A stretch of DNA of 64,000 nucleotides from Wenyingzhuangia sp039768865. Its GTDB lineage: Bacteria; Bacteroidota; Bacteroidia; Flavobacteriales; Flavobacteriaceae. The position numbers and the translations under genes are program-made. Of this stretch, positions 52,160 to 61,365 are shown in pieces. The DNA is taken from the NCBI RefSeq assembly GCF_039768865.1, contig NZ_JBDMZQ010000025.1; one strand, given 5' to 3'. Position 1 is the stretch's first letter. Each line of letters opens with the position of its first letter. The notes beneath the pieces are model-generated. The model did no database searches and was not told where the DNA came from. It worked only from the letters and a program-made list of their open reading frames with translations.

Positions 52160-53851
52160 ATGTCAGACGATAAAAAAGTGATTTTTTCAATGTCCGGATT
52201 GAGTAAAACTTATCAATCTACTGGGAAACAAGTGTTAAAGAATATTCATTTGAGTTTTTTTTATGGAGCTAAAATTGGAATTTTAGGATTAAACGGTTCA
52301 GGTAAATCTACACTGATGAAAATCATTGCAGGATTAGAAAAGAATTATCAAGGCGATATTACTTTTTTAGAAGGTTACACTGTTGGGTATTTAGAACAAG
52401 AACCACAGCTAGATGAGGATAAGACAGTCATGGATATTGTAAAAGAAGGAGCTGCTGAAACAGTTGCTGTTCTTGAAGAGTATAACAAAATTAACGACAT
52501 GTTCGGTCTGGAAGAAGTATACTCTGATGCAGATAAGATGGATAAGTTGATGGCCCGTCAAGCAGAATTACAAGATATGATTGATGCTTCAAATGCGTGG
52601 GAATTAGATACAAAATTAGAGATCGCTATGGATGCTTTGCGTACTCCTGAAGGCGAAACTCCAATTAAGAATTTGTCTGGAGGAGAAAGACGACGTGTTG
52701 CTTTGTGTAGATTGTTGTTGCAGGAGCCAGATGTCTTGTTATTAGATGAGCCAACGAACCATTTAGACGCAGAGTCCGTTCATTGGTTGGAGCAGCACTT
52801 AGGGCAGTACAAGGGAACAGTAATCGCTATTACGCATGATAGGTATTTCTTAGATAATGTTGCAGGTTGGATCCTTGAGTTAGATAGAGGAGAAGGGATT
52901 CCATGGAAAGGGAACTATTCGTCTTGGTTAGACCAAAAAGGTCAACGTTTAGCAAAAGAAGAAAAAACTGCTTCCAAGCGTCAAAAGACATTAGCTAGAG
53001 AGTTAGAGTGGGTTCAACAGGGGGCCAAAGGTCGTCAAGCAAAATCAAAAGCTCGTCTCAAGAATTATGATAAGTTGATGAATCAAGATCAAAAGCAGGT
53101 TGAAGAAAAACTAGAAATTTACATTCCAAACGGGCCAAGATTGGGTACTAATGTGATAGCGTCTAAAAATGTAGCTAAAGCATTTGGAGAGAAATTATTG
53201 TATGATAATTTAGAGTTTGATTTGCCGCAAAATGGAATCGTAGGAATTATTGGACCTAACGGAGCAGGAAAGTCAACTATTTTTAGAATGATCATGGGAG
53301 AACAAGTTCCTGATGAAGGACAGTTTGTGGTAGGTGATACTGCTAAGATTGCTTATGTAGATCAAAACCATGCAAATATTGATGCTGACAAGTCTATTTG
53401 GGAGAATTTCTCAGAAGGTCAGGAGTTGATTATGATGGGGGGTAAAATGGTAAATTCAAGAGCTTATCTTTCTCGTTTTAATTTTTCAGGTTCAGAGCAA
53501 AACAAAAAGGTGTCTACTTTGTCTGGAGGAGAACGAAATCGCTTGCATTTAGCAATGACTCTAAGAGAGGAAGGAAATGTTTTATTGTTGGATGAGCCGA
53601 CAAACGACTTAGATGTTAATACGCTAAGAGCTCTAGAAGAGGGCTTAGATAATTTTGCCGGTTGTGCTGTAGTAATCTCACATGACAGATGGTTTTTAGA
53701 TAGAGTTTGTACTCATATCTTAGCCTTTGAAGGAGATAGTCAAGTGTATTTCTTTGAGGGTTCGTTTTCAGAATACGAAGAAAATAAAGTCAAAAGATTA
53801 GGTGGAGATCAAATGCCGAAAAGAATAAAATACAAGAAATTGATTAGATAA
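52160..53851 (+). CDS. ettA: Energy-dependent translational throttle protein EttA
   Basis: EttA is an ABC-F protein that binds the ribosomal E site and gates the first elongation step by ATP level. The 563-residue protein has two cassettes: GLNGSGKST and LSGGERRRVAL with LLLDEPTNHLD, then GPNGAGKST and LSGGERNRLHL with LLLDEPTNDLD. The linker and the N-terminal VIFSMSGLSKTY match EttA closely. Length is near that of the E. coli protein. Confidence 0.95.
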   Translation: MSDDKKVIFSMSGLSKTYQSTGKQVLKNIHLSFFYGAKIGILGLNGSGKSTLMKIIAGLEKNYQGDITFLEGYTVGYLEQEPQLDEDKTVMDIVKEGAAETVAVLEEYNKINDMFGLEEVYSDADKMDKLMARQAELQDMIDASNAWELDTKLEIAMDALRTPEGETPIKNLSGGERRRVALCRLLLQEPDVLLLDEPTNHLDAESVHWLEQHLGQYKGTVIAITHDRYFLDNVAGWILELDRGEGIPWKGNYSSWLDQKGQRLAKEEKTASKRQKTLARELEWVQQGAKGRQAKSKARLKNYDKLMNQDQKQVEEKLEIYIPNGPRLGTNVIASKNVAKAFGEKLLYDNLEFDLPQNGIVGIIGPNGAGKSTIFRMIMGEQVPDEGQFVVGDTAKIAYVDQNHANIDADKSIWENFSEGQELIMMGGKMVNSRAYLSRFNFSGSEQNKKVSTLSGGERNRLHLAMTLREEGNVLLLDEPTNDLDVNTLRALEEGLDNFAGCAVVISHDRWFLDRVCTHILAFEGDSQVYFFEGSFSEYEENKVKRLGGDQMPKRIKYKKLIR

Positions 53852-53871
53852 AAATATCTTCTTTGATGTGT

Positions 53872-53910
53872 AAAAAAAAAGACGTTACTAATCTAAGTAA
53901 CGTCTTTTTT
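53872..53910. terminator. Bidirectional terminator between ettA and the SPOR-like gene
   Basis: GACGTTACT (53881-53889) pairs with AGTAACGTC (53896-53904), with nine A residues before and six T residues after. It serves both converging genes. Confidence 0.88.
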
Positions 53911-53938
53911 ATGTTGTTGCTTTTGTGGAGTATTGTTG

Positions 53939-54286
53939 TTATAAAACTTTAGCATTGGGGTAATGTTCTTTTATGACCATTAAAATATGTTCTGCTTCAA
54001 TTTTTGTACTGTAAGGATTAGTGATTACTTTCCAATCAGGGCTTATATAGGTAAGTTTGACTTTGATATAATCGAACTGTTTTGCAAAGGATTTGTAAAC
54101 TTCTAAAGCTTCGTTCTCGTTACCGTTGTACAGTAGTATACTGAAGCCTGTTTTGCTAGTTTTATTGTGTTCACGTTTTTTTTGAATAAAGGACTCCAAA
54201 AGGTTTTTTTTTTCTTGTGAAAAAGATGTTTCTATCGAGAATAGACTGGCAATTAGGATAGTAAGTATAGTTATTTTAGTTCGCAC
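53939..54286 (-). CDS. Exported SPOR-like protein
   Basis: A 115-residue protein with a signal peptide (about 1-23, ending SFSQ) and a C-terminal region (48-115) like SPOR domains (TGFSILLYNGNENEALEVYKSF; VITNPYSTKIEAEHILMVIKE). SPOR domains bind glycan strands of denuded peptidoglycan. The start is a GTG (54284-54286) after a perfect -7 box. It is divergent from the act operon, a common flavobacterial arrangement. Confidence 0.75.
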   Translation of the reverse strand: MRTKITILTILIASLFSIETSFSQEKKNLLESFIQKKREHNKTSKTGFSILLYNGNENEALEVYKSFAKQFDYIKVKLTYISPDWKVITNPYSTKIEAEHILMVIKEHYPNAKVL

Positions 54287-54309
54287 AAATAATAGGTTAA
54301 ATGAAGGAA

Positions 54310-54317
54310 CAAATATA
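54310..54317 (-). promoter_or_regulatory. -7 promoter box of the SPOR-like gene
   Basis: The minus strand reads TATATTTG, a perfect TAnnTTTG box, 23 bases before the GTG start at 54286. Confidence 0.55.
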
Positions 54318-54406
54318 ATAAAAGTTATTGTAAAAAAGGTTTATTTAGAATTTCTATAAATTAACTTTTAGACCGCATAACTGTTCGTCAATTGGAAGCA
54401 TAATAT

Positions 54407-54414
54407 TACTTTTG
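54407..54414 (+). promoter_or_regulatory. -7 promoter box of the act operon
   Basis: TACTTTTG is a perfect TAnnTTTG box. Transcription would start near 54421, at the foot of the leader hairpin. The leader is about 75 bases, longer than elsewhere in this window. Confidence 0.6.
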
Positions 54415-54419
54415 TACTA

Positions 54420-54460
54420 CGTGAAATCATTGTGATTTTATCATGAATTATGATTCCACG
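54420..54460 (+). promoter_or_regulatory. Hairpin at the 5' end of the act operon mRNA
   Basis: CGTGAAATCAT (54420-54430) pairs with ATGATTCCACG (54450-54460) with one mismatch, closing a 19-base loop. It would form the very 5' end of the transcript, where such stems often stabilise messages. Confidence 0.5.
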
Positions 54461-54494
54461 AAAAACATATATTTAAAACTTATTATACAACTGT

Positions 54495-55724
54495 ATGAAA
54501 ATTGTGAAATTACACAGAAAATTATCTAGTGTTTTAAAGTTAAGTTTAGTGCTTTTCTTCTCTTTTTCTTTGAGTTTATCGGCCCAAGATAAACCATCAG
54601 ATGAACAGGTAAAAGCTGGGAAGGCATTGTTTAATATGCATTGTGCATCGTGTCACAAATTAAACAAGAAGGCAACAGGTCCTGCTCTTGCAAATGTGGC
54701 TGAGCGCCGTGACATGGACTGGTTGAAAGCGTGGATTAAGAACAACAATAAGTTGAGAGCTTCAGGCGATGCTGATGCAAAAGCAATCTACGAAGAGTAT
54801 GGAAGAGTTTCTATGAGTGCTTTTGAATTCTTGTCAGATGCACAGATAGAAGACATTATTGCGTACACAACAGTGGGAGATGTGAAAAAAGCTAGTACAG
54901 CTGGTGTGGCTTCTGTTGAACAGGTAGCCGAATTTGAATCTACTCCTAGTGAAGTTTTACCTATAATTTCTACTGTAGTGGTAACATTAGTGTTGTTGGT
55001 TTTAATCGGATGGATTTACTTCAAAAGCAAGAATGGTTTCTTAAAGATATGTGCTACAATCTTCTTAGTTTTCTTAGGTGTGTATTTTGGTTTTACAGCA
55101 TTATTGTCCATCGGAGTAGATGAAGGATATCAGCCTGTTCAGCCCATTGCATTTTCTCATAAGATACACTCTGGAGATAATAAAATAGATTGTCAATACT
55201 GTCATTCTTCAGCAAAGCATTCAAAAACATCTGGAATTCCTTCAGTAAACGTTTGTATGAATTGTCATAAGAACATAGCAGAAGTTGCAGATGATACTCA
55301 GGTGGTTTTAGGAGAAGGAAGAATTCTAGGTAAAGCCAGTTTAGATTATGAAATTCAAAAAATTTACGATGCTGCTGGTTGGGATGATGAAAATCTTAAG
55401 TATACAGGAGAGACGAAGCCGATCAAGTGGGTGCGTATTCATAACTTGCCTGATTTTGCTTATTTCAATCACTCACAGCACGTGACCGTAGCAGGAGTAG
55501 CCTGTAAGAAGTGTCATGGTCCTATAGAGGAAATGGAAGAAGTGTATCAGCACTCTCCATTAACGATGGGGTGGTGTATCGATTGTCACAAAGAGACTGA
55601 AGTGAATCTTGAAGGTAATGGATATTACAAGAAGATACATGAGCAGTTGTCACAGAAGTATGGTGTAAACAAAGTTACCATTGCCCAGTTAGGGGGTAAA
55701 GAATGTGGTAAGTGTCACTATTAA
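54495..55724 (+). CDS. actA: ActA-type multiheme cytochrome c of alternative complex III
   Basis: The 409-residue protein has a signal peptide (about 1-30) and an N-terminal mono-heme cytochrome c domain with CASCH (50-54). Two membrane helices follow (about 155-175, 184-206), then a five-heme region with CQYCH (233-237), CMNCH (254-258), CKKCH (337-341), CIDCH (361-365) and CGKCH (404-408). ActA is the heme relay of alternative complex III, which oxidises menaquinol and reduces cytochrome c or an oxidase. Six CXXCH motifs are visible here; the classic ActA is pentaheme. It is the first gene of actABCDEF. Confidence 0.9.
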   Translation: MKIVKLHRKLSSVLKLSLVLFFSFSLSLSAQDKPSDEQVKAGKALFNMHCASCHKLNKKATGPALANVAERRDMDWLKAWIKNNNKLRASGDADAKAIYEEYGRVSMSAFEFLSDAQIEDIIAYTTVGDVKKASTAGVASVEQVAEFESTPSEVLPIISTVVVTLVLLVLIGWIYFKSKNGFLKICATIFLVFLGVYFGFTALLSIGVDEGYQPVQPIAFSHKIHSGDNKIDCQYCHSSAKHSKTSGIPSVNVCMNCHKNIAEVADDTQVVLGEGRILGKASLDYEIQKIYDAAGWDDENLKYTGETKPIKWVRIHNLPDFAYFNHSQHVTVAGVACKKCHGPIEEMEEVYQHSPLTMGWCIDCHKETEVNLEGNGYYKKIHEQLSQKYGVNKVTIAQLGGKECGKCHY

Positions 55725-55784
55725 GAACTAAAGAATTTAAGCTAAGTTATATTTAGCATCAATTATAGAAAAACAAAATTAACC

Positions 55785-58700
55785 ATGGCATCAAACAAAA
55801 AATACTGGAAAAGTGTTGAGGAACTAAATGAAAATAGTTCTATTGTTGCTTCGCTTGAGCAAAACGAATTCAATGAAGGACAATCTCCAGAATCGTTCTT
55901 AGGTGATAAAGAGACTTTAGAAGCTTCTAGTACTACTAGACGAGATTTCTTAAAATACGTTGGGTTTACAACAGCAGCAGCTTCTTTAGCCGCTTGTGAA
56001 GGTCCTGTTATCAAATCGGTTCCCTATGTGATGAAACCTGAAGAGATTACTCCAGGGATTGCAAATTACTATGCGTCTACAATTGCTGACGGATTCGATT
56101 TTGCTAATGTTCTGGTAAAGACTAAGGAAGGACGTCCTGTTTTTATTTTACCAAACAAGGAAGCTAAAGGAATTACAAATGCACGTATCAATGCATCAGT
56201 CTTGTCCTTGTATGATAGTTTAAGATTGAGAGGTCCAAAAATCAAGGGGAATACTGCTTCTTGGTCAGACGTAAATTCTAGGGTTGCAGCTCAATTAGAA
56301 AGTCTTTCAAATGATGGTCAAAAAATAGTCCTTTTGACAGGGACTATGGCAAGTCCTTCAACAGAAGCGATTATTGCTCAATTTTCTAAAAAATATAAAA
56401 ACGTATCACATGTAACTTATGATGCTGTATCAGAGTCCGCTGCTTTAGACGCTTTTGAAGAAGTATACAGTGAGAGAGCTTTGGCCAATTATAAGTTAGA
56501 AAACGCTAAAACAATTGTTTCCATAGGAGCAGATTTCTTAGGGGATTGGCAAGGAGGAGGTTTTAGTGCTGCATATGCTGCCGGAAGAGACGTAAAGTCT
56601 GGTAATTTTTCACGCCATATACAATTTGAAGCGAATTATTCTTTAACTGGAGCTAATGCAGATAAGCGTGTAGTTTTAAAGCCTTCTGAACAAGCTTTTG
56701 CTTTGATTAACCTTTACAATGCAGTAACAGGTCAGAATTTACCATCAAAGAAAACACCGGGAGACGCATCTATTCTTAAGGCAGCTGCTCAATTAAAGAA
56801 ATCCGCAGAGAAGTCTATAGTTGTTACCGGTATTCAAGATAAAAATGCACAGTTAATAGCTCTAGCGATCAATAACTACTTAAATTCTGAGATATTAGAT
56901 ACTAAAAATGTGCGATATGTACGTGGCGGTAATGATGCGGACCTTTCTAATTTAGTCGCAGAACTAAAAGCAGGAAAAGTAGGTGCTTTGATTACCTATA
57001 GCACTAATCCAGTTTATACCTTACCAAATGCCTCAGATTTCAAAGCTGGTTTGGCTAAAACAAAATTGACTGTTGGTTTTTCTTCTAAGGAAGATGAAAC
57101 ATTAAGCGAAATGCAGTATGCTTTAGCAACACCAAGTTATTTAGAGTCTTGGGGAGATGTTAAAATGTCTGCAGATCAGTACAGTTTGACACAGCCAACA
57201 ATTAAGCCTTTGTTTGATACCATGCAATTTCAAGATTGCTTATTGGCTTGGTCAGGGTCAAGTAGTTCGTATTATGATTACTTAACTTCTTATGCTAAGT
57301 CCAATGTACTCAATGGTGCTTCATGGAATCAATCTTTGCATGATGGTTTTGTTCCTTTAAATAGCTCTAGGCTCAGAGGTAGATCAATTGATGTTGCTTC
57401 AGCTGCAAATGTATTGAAAGGAAATACAAAGTCAGGTGATTTTGAGTTGACCTTATATTCTTCCATTGCCTTAGGAGATGGACAACAAGCAAATAATCCA
57501 TGGTTACAAGAATTACCAGATCCTTTGACTCGAGCGTCATGGGATAATTATTTGTTAATGTCTCAACTAGATGCAGATGCTTTAGGGTTTTCAAACCCGG
57601 TTCAAGACAATGGAGCTATCAATGGACAATATGCAACCATAACGGTTAATGGAGTTGCTCTTGAAAATATTCCAGTTTTAATACAACCTGGACAAGCACA
57701 AGGTACGTTAGCTTTGTCTTATGGATATGGTAAGACTAAGGCCTTGAAGCAAGAAATGCTATTAGGAGTTAATGCTTACGCTGTTGCCTTTGGAGGATCA
57801 CAAATTGCAACGATTACCAATACAGGTGGTGAGCATTTATTTGCGTGTGAGCAATTACAACATACAATAGCCGGACGTCACGATATTTTAAGAGAAACTA
57901 GTTTAGATGAATATACAAACGGTCATGTTGAAAATTGGAATCCTAGACCTGAAGTATCCTTAAAACACAAAGAGGTAGATGTAACTACCGTTGATTTATG
58001 GGATGATCATGATCGATCGATAGGTCATCATTTTAACTTATCCATTGATTTGACTTCTTGTACTGGATGTGGTTCATGTGTGGTTGCTTGTCATTCTGAG
58101 AACAATGTACCTGTTGTAGGAAAACACGAAGTTAGAGTAGGAAGAGATATGCACTGGTTACGTATCGATAGGTATTATACCTCAGAAGGAGATGCAGGTT
58201 TAGAAACTAAAAAATCTAATTCAGCACCAACAACTGAAGACAATGCTGCCTTTTATGAATCCTTAGAAACGGTTGAAGCGTTAAATCCACAGGTTGCTTT
58301 TCAGCCTATTATGTGTCAACACTGTAATCATGCACCTTGTGAAACGGTATGTCCTGTAGCTGCTACGACACATGGTCGTCAAGGTCAAAACCAAATGACT
58401 TACAATAGATGTGTAGGTACACGTTACTGTGCTAATAACTGTCCTTACAGAGTGCGTCGTTTCAACTGGTTTAGATACAACAGTAATGATGAGTTTGATT
58501 TTAACATGAACGATGATTACGGAAAGATGGTGTTAAACCCTGATGTGACAGTACGTTCACGTGGAGTTATGGAAAAATGTTCTATGTGTATCCAAATGAC
58601 TCAGAAGACTATCTTAGATGCTAAAAAGGAAGGTCGTCCTGTTGATGTCAATGAATTTTCAACTGCTTGCTCTAGTGCATGTAGTACAGGTTCTATCAAG

Positions 58701-58838
58701 TTTGGTGATATAAACAACTCAGAAGATGAAGTGACTGATTTACGAAATGATAAGCGTGCTTACAGATTATTAGAGTTCATTGGAACTGACAATAATGTTG
58801 TTTATCATACCAAGATAAGAAACACAAACGAAGCTTAA
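55785..58838 (+). CDS. actB: ActB: Tat-variant molybdopterin-like/iron-sulfur subunit
   Basis: The 1017-residue protein starts with a Tat-variant signal that lies inside the chain: TRRDFLKYVG (51-60) and a lipobox-like SLAAC (Cys71). A molybdopterin-oxidoreductase-like domain (about 85-740) and a four-cluster ferredoxin domain (about 745-1000) follow, with CTGCGSC, CQHCNHAPC, CVGTRYCANNC and CSMC motifs. In characterised alternative complex III the oxidoreductase part lacks the molybdenum cofactor. It follows actA after 60 bases. Confidence 0.92.
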   Translation: MASNKKYWKSVEELNENSSIVASLEQNEFNEGQSPESFLGDKETLEASSTTRRDFLKYVGFTTAAASLAACEGPVIKSVPYVMKPEEITPGIANYYASTIADGFDFANVLVKTKEGRPVFILPNKEAKGITNARINASVLSLYDSLRLRGPKIKGNTASWSDVNSRVAAQLESLSNDGQKIVLLTGTMASPSTEAIIAQFSKKYKNVSHVTYDAVSESAALDAFEEVYSERALANYKLENAKTIVSIGADFLGDWQGGGFSAAYAAGRDVKSGNFSRHIQFEANYSLTGANADKRVVLKPSEQAFALINLYNAVTGQNLPSKKTPGDASILKAAAQLKKSAEKSIVVTGIQDKNAQLIALAINNYLNSEILDTKNVRYVRGGNDADLSNLVAELKAGKVGALITYSTNPVYTLPNASDFKAGLAKTKLTVGFSSKEDETLSEMQYALATPSYLESWGDVKMSADQYSLTQPTIKPLFDTMQFQDCLLAWSGSSSSYYDYLTSYAKSNVLNGASWNQSLHDGFVPLNSSRLRGRSIDVASAANVLKGNTKSGDFELTLYSSIALGDGQQANNPWLQELPDPLTRASWDNYLLMSQLDADALGFSNPVQDNGAINGQYATITVNGVALENIPVLIQPGQAQGTLALSYGYGKTKALKQEMLLGVNAYAVAFGGSQIATITNTGGEHLFACEQLQHTIAGRHDILRETSLDEYTNGHVENWNPRPEVSLKHKEVDVTTVDLWDDHDRSIGHHFNLSIDLTSCTGCGSCVVACHSENNVPVVGKHEVRVGRDMHWLRIDRYYTSEGDAGLETKKSNSAPTTEDNAAFYESLETVEALNPQVAFQPIMCQHCNHAPCETVCPVAATTHGRQGQNQMTYNRCVGTRYCANNCPYRVRRFNWFRYNSNDEFDFNMNDDYGKMVLNPDVTVRSRGVMEKCSMCIQMTQKTILDAKKEGRPVDVNEFSTACSSACSTGSIKFGDINNSEDEVTDLRNDKRAYRLLEFIGTDNNVVYHTKIRNTNEA

Positions 58839-58868
58839 AAAAATAAATAAATATTTAAAATTAAATAT

Positions 58869-60269
58869 ATGTCGTCTCATTACGAAGCACCCATTAGAGA
58901 ACCTTTAGTTTTAGGGGAAAAGAGTTACCACGATATCACAATGGATATCGTCAAACCAATAGAGGGTAAGGCAAATAAAAATTGGTACATCGCATTTGGT
59001 ATTGCACTAGTTGCATTCATGTGGGGTGTAGGATGTATTCTATATACTATCGGTACAGGAATAGGAGTTTGGGGATTGAACAAGAACATTGGATGGGCTT
59101 GGGATATTACTAACTTTGTATGGTGGGTAGGGATTGGTCATGCTGGAACATTAATATCAGCAGTCCTTTTATTATTTCGCCAAAAGTGGAGAATGGCCAT
59201 CAACCGCTCTGCGGAAGCAATGACCATTTTTGCAGTTTTTCAAGCAGGTTTGTTCCCTTTAATCCATATGGGACGTCCCTGGAATGGTTATTGGGTATTG
59301 CCTATACCAAATCAATTTGGATCTTTGTGGGTAAACTTTAACTCACCCTTACTGTGGGATGTGTTTGCAATTTCTACCTATCTATCAGTCTCATTAGTGT
59401 TTTGGTGGACTGGATTGTTACCAGATTTTGCAATGATTAGAGATAGAGCTGTTAAACCTTTTCAGAAAAAGATATATGCTTTATTGTCCTTCGGATGGTC
59501 TGGAAGGGCAAAAGATTGGCAACGTTTTGAGGAAGTTTCATTAGTCTTAGCTGGGTTAGCAACTCCGTTAGTACTTTCGGTTCATACTATTGTATCTATG
59601 GACTTTGCTACCTCTATCAATCCAGGTTGGCATTCAACCATCTTCCCTCCCTATTTTGTTGCAGGAGCAATCTTTTCAGGTTTTGCAATGGTACAAACCT
59701 TGTTGGGGATCATGAGAAAGGTTTCAAACTTAGAAAACTACATCACACGTTTGCACGTCGAATATATGAATATTGTGATCATTGTGACAGGTGGTATTGT
59801 TGCTGTAGCTTATGCATCCGAGTTTTTCATCGCTTGGTATACAGGTTCCCCTTACGAAAATTACACATACATGTCAGTAGGAGCTGCTACAGGTCCCTAT
59901 GGTTGGGCTTTCTGGTCGTTGATATTATTCAATATTGCCATCCCTCAGTTGTTGTGGATCACAAAAGTGAGAAGAAGCTTTATTTGGTCTTTCATTATCT
60001 CCATAGCTATAAATATTGGTATGTGGTTTGAGCGTTTTGATATTATTGCAATTGTGTTGAGTAAAGGACATTTGCCTTCTACATGGACTCGTTTTGAGCC
60101 TACCTTTGTAGATGTTGGTGTTTTTGTTGGAACCATAGGATTCTTTTTTGTATTGTTCCTACTATACGCTAGAACCTTCCCAGTAATCGCTCAGGCAGAA
60201 GTAAAAACAATTATGAAATCTTCAGGACAACATTATAAACAATTAAGAGACGGAAAAAATGAGCACTAA
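58869..60269 (+). CDS. actC: ActC: NrfD-like quinol-binding membrane subunit
   Basis: A 466-residue membrane protein of the NrfD/PsrC family with ten or so hydrophobic helices (for example WVGIGHAGTLISAVLLL and IVTGGIVAVAYASEFFIAWY). In alternative complex III it takes part in quinol oxidation and perhaps proton movement. It overlaps actD by 11 bases. Confidence 0.92.
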   Translation: MSSHYEAPIREPLVLGEKSYHDITMDIVKPIEGKANKNWYIAFGIALVAFMWGVGCILYTIGTGIGVWGLNKNIGWAWDITNFVWWVGIGHAGTLISAVLLLFRQKWRMAINRSAEAMTIFAVFQAGLFPLIHMGRPWNGYWVLPIPNQFGSLWVNFNSPLLWDVFAISTYLSVSLVFWWTGLLPDFAMIRDRAVKPFQKKIYALLSFGWSGRAKDWQRFEEVSLVLAGLATPLVLSVHTIVSMDFATSINPGWHSTIFPPYFVAGAIFSGFAMVQTLLGIMRKVSNLENYITRLHVEYMNIVIIVTGGIVAVAYASEFFIAWYTGSPYENYTYMSVGAATGPYGWAFWSLILFNIAIPQLLWITKVRRSFIWSFIISIAINIGMWFERFDIIAIVLSKGHLPSTWTRFEPTFVDVGVFVGTIGFFFVLFLLYARTFPVIAQAEVKTIMKSSGQHYKQLRDGKNEH

Positions 60270-60786
60270 TAAAGTTATACACGCATTATACAATGATGAC
60301 GATGTTTTAATGGATGCCGTTAAAACAGTAAAAGAATCAAATCATCATATTGAAGAAGTTTTTACACCTTTTCCTGTCCATGGTTTGGATAAATTATTAG
60401 GATTACCACATACTCGTTTGGCTATATGTGCTTTCTTGTATGGACTATGTGGTCTAGCATTTGCTACTTGGATGACCAACTACATGATGATTGAAGATTG
60501 GCCTCAAGATATTGGTGGTAAACCTAACTTTGCTTGGATTTACAATATGCCAGCTTTTGTTCCAATTATGTTCGAATTGACAGTTTTCTTTGCAGCACAC
60601 TTGATGGTGATTACTTTTTATATGAGAAGTAGATTATGGCCATTTAAAGAAGCAGAAAACCCTGATCCTAGGACTACGGACGATATCTTTCTTATGGAAG
60701 TATCAGTAGATGATAATGAAGAAGAATTAACAGCTTTATTGAATACTACAAACGCTGTTGAGATTAAAGTAATTGAAAAGCATTAA
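60259..60786 (+). CDS. actD: ActD: DUF3341 membrane subunit
   Basis: A 175-residue protein with the DUF3341 N-terminal domain (HALYNDDDVLMDAVKTVKES) and two membrane helices (about 53-70 and 98-118). It is the ActD subunit by order and pattern. The start overlaps the actC stop (AAAATGAGCAC). Confidence 0.92.
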   Translation: MSTNKVIHALYNDDDVLMDAVKTVKESNHHIEEVFTPFPVHGLDKLLGLPHTRLAICAFLYGLCGLAFATWMTNYMMIEDWPQDIGGKPNFAWIYNMPAFVPIMFELTVFFAAHLMVITFYMRSRLWPFKEAENPDPRTTDDIFLMEVSVDDNEEELTALLNTTNAVEIKVIEKH

Positions 60787-60792
60787 GAACTC

Positions 60793-61344
60793 ATGAGTAA
60801 ATTATTTAAAACATCAATAGTTATAGCATTAGTTGCATTCGTTTTTACTTCATGCGACAAGACTAGGCGTAAATTACAATTTATGCCCGATATGTATCAA
60901 TCGGTTTCTGGTGAGCCATACGAAGAAAGTAATGTTTTTGAGAATGGGTCTGAAGCTCAATTGCCTGCTGTAGGATCAGTCTCTAGAGGTCATATACCTT
61001 ATGAGTATCCTGACACGAACGAAGGTTATCTGTCAGCTAAGAAGAACTTAAAGTCACCATTAACCCCTGAAGATTTTGATAGTAAAAAATCAGCTCAGCT
61101 TTATCAAATTTATTGTGTAGTATGTCACGGTAAAAAGGGTAATGGCTTAGGAGATTTAGTTAAAAGAGAAAAGTTTTTAGGTATTCCTAATTACAAAGAT
61201 AGAGACATTACAGAAGGTAGTATTTATCATGTTCTTATGCATGGTAAAAACATGATGGGGTCTCATGCTTCTCAGTTAACAGAAAAAGAACGATGGTTGA
61301 TTGTAAAACACGTTCAGGAATTAAGAAAAAACTTGTTAAAATAA
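60793..61344 (+). CDS. actE: ActE: mono-heme cytochrome c lipoprotein
   Basis: A 183-residue lipoprotein: the signal ends VFTSC (Cys21), so it is held by lipid outside the cytoplasm. One heme motif CVVCH (108-112) and a Met-rich C-terminal loop (MHGKNMMGSH) for the second ligand are visible. In alternative complex III, ActE is the mono-heme cytochrome at the electron exit side. It is six bases after actD. Confidence 0.92.
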   Translation: MSKLFKTSIVIALVAFVFTSCDKTRRKLQFMPDMYQSVSGEPYEESNVFENGSEAQLPAVGSVSRGHIPYEYPDTNEGYLSAKKNLKSPLTPEDFDSKKSAQLYQIYCVVCHGKKGNGLGDLVKREKFLGIPNYKDRDITEGSIYHVLMHGKNMMGSHASQLTEKERWLIVKHVQELRKNLLK

Positions 61345-61365
61345 TTACCAAACATTAGATAAATT

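Noticed and set aside
59627..60031. 134-codon frame overlapping actC
   Set aside because: It lies entirely in another frame of actC, whose membrane protein sequence is clearly conserved; the product is cysteine- and histidine-rich nonsense.
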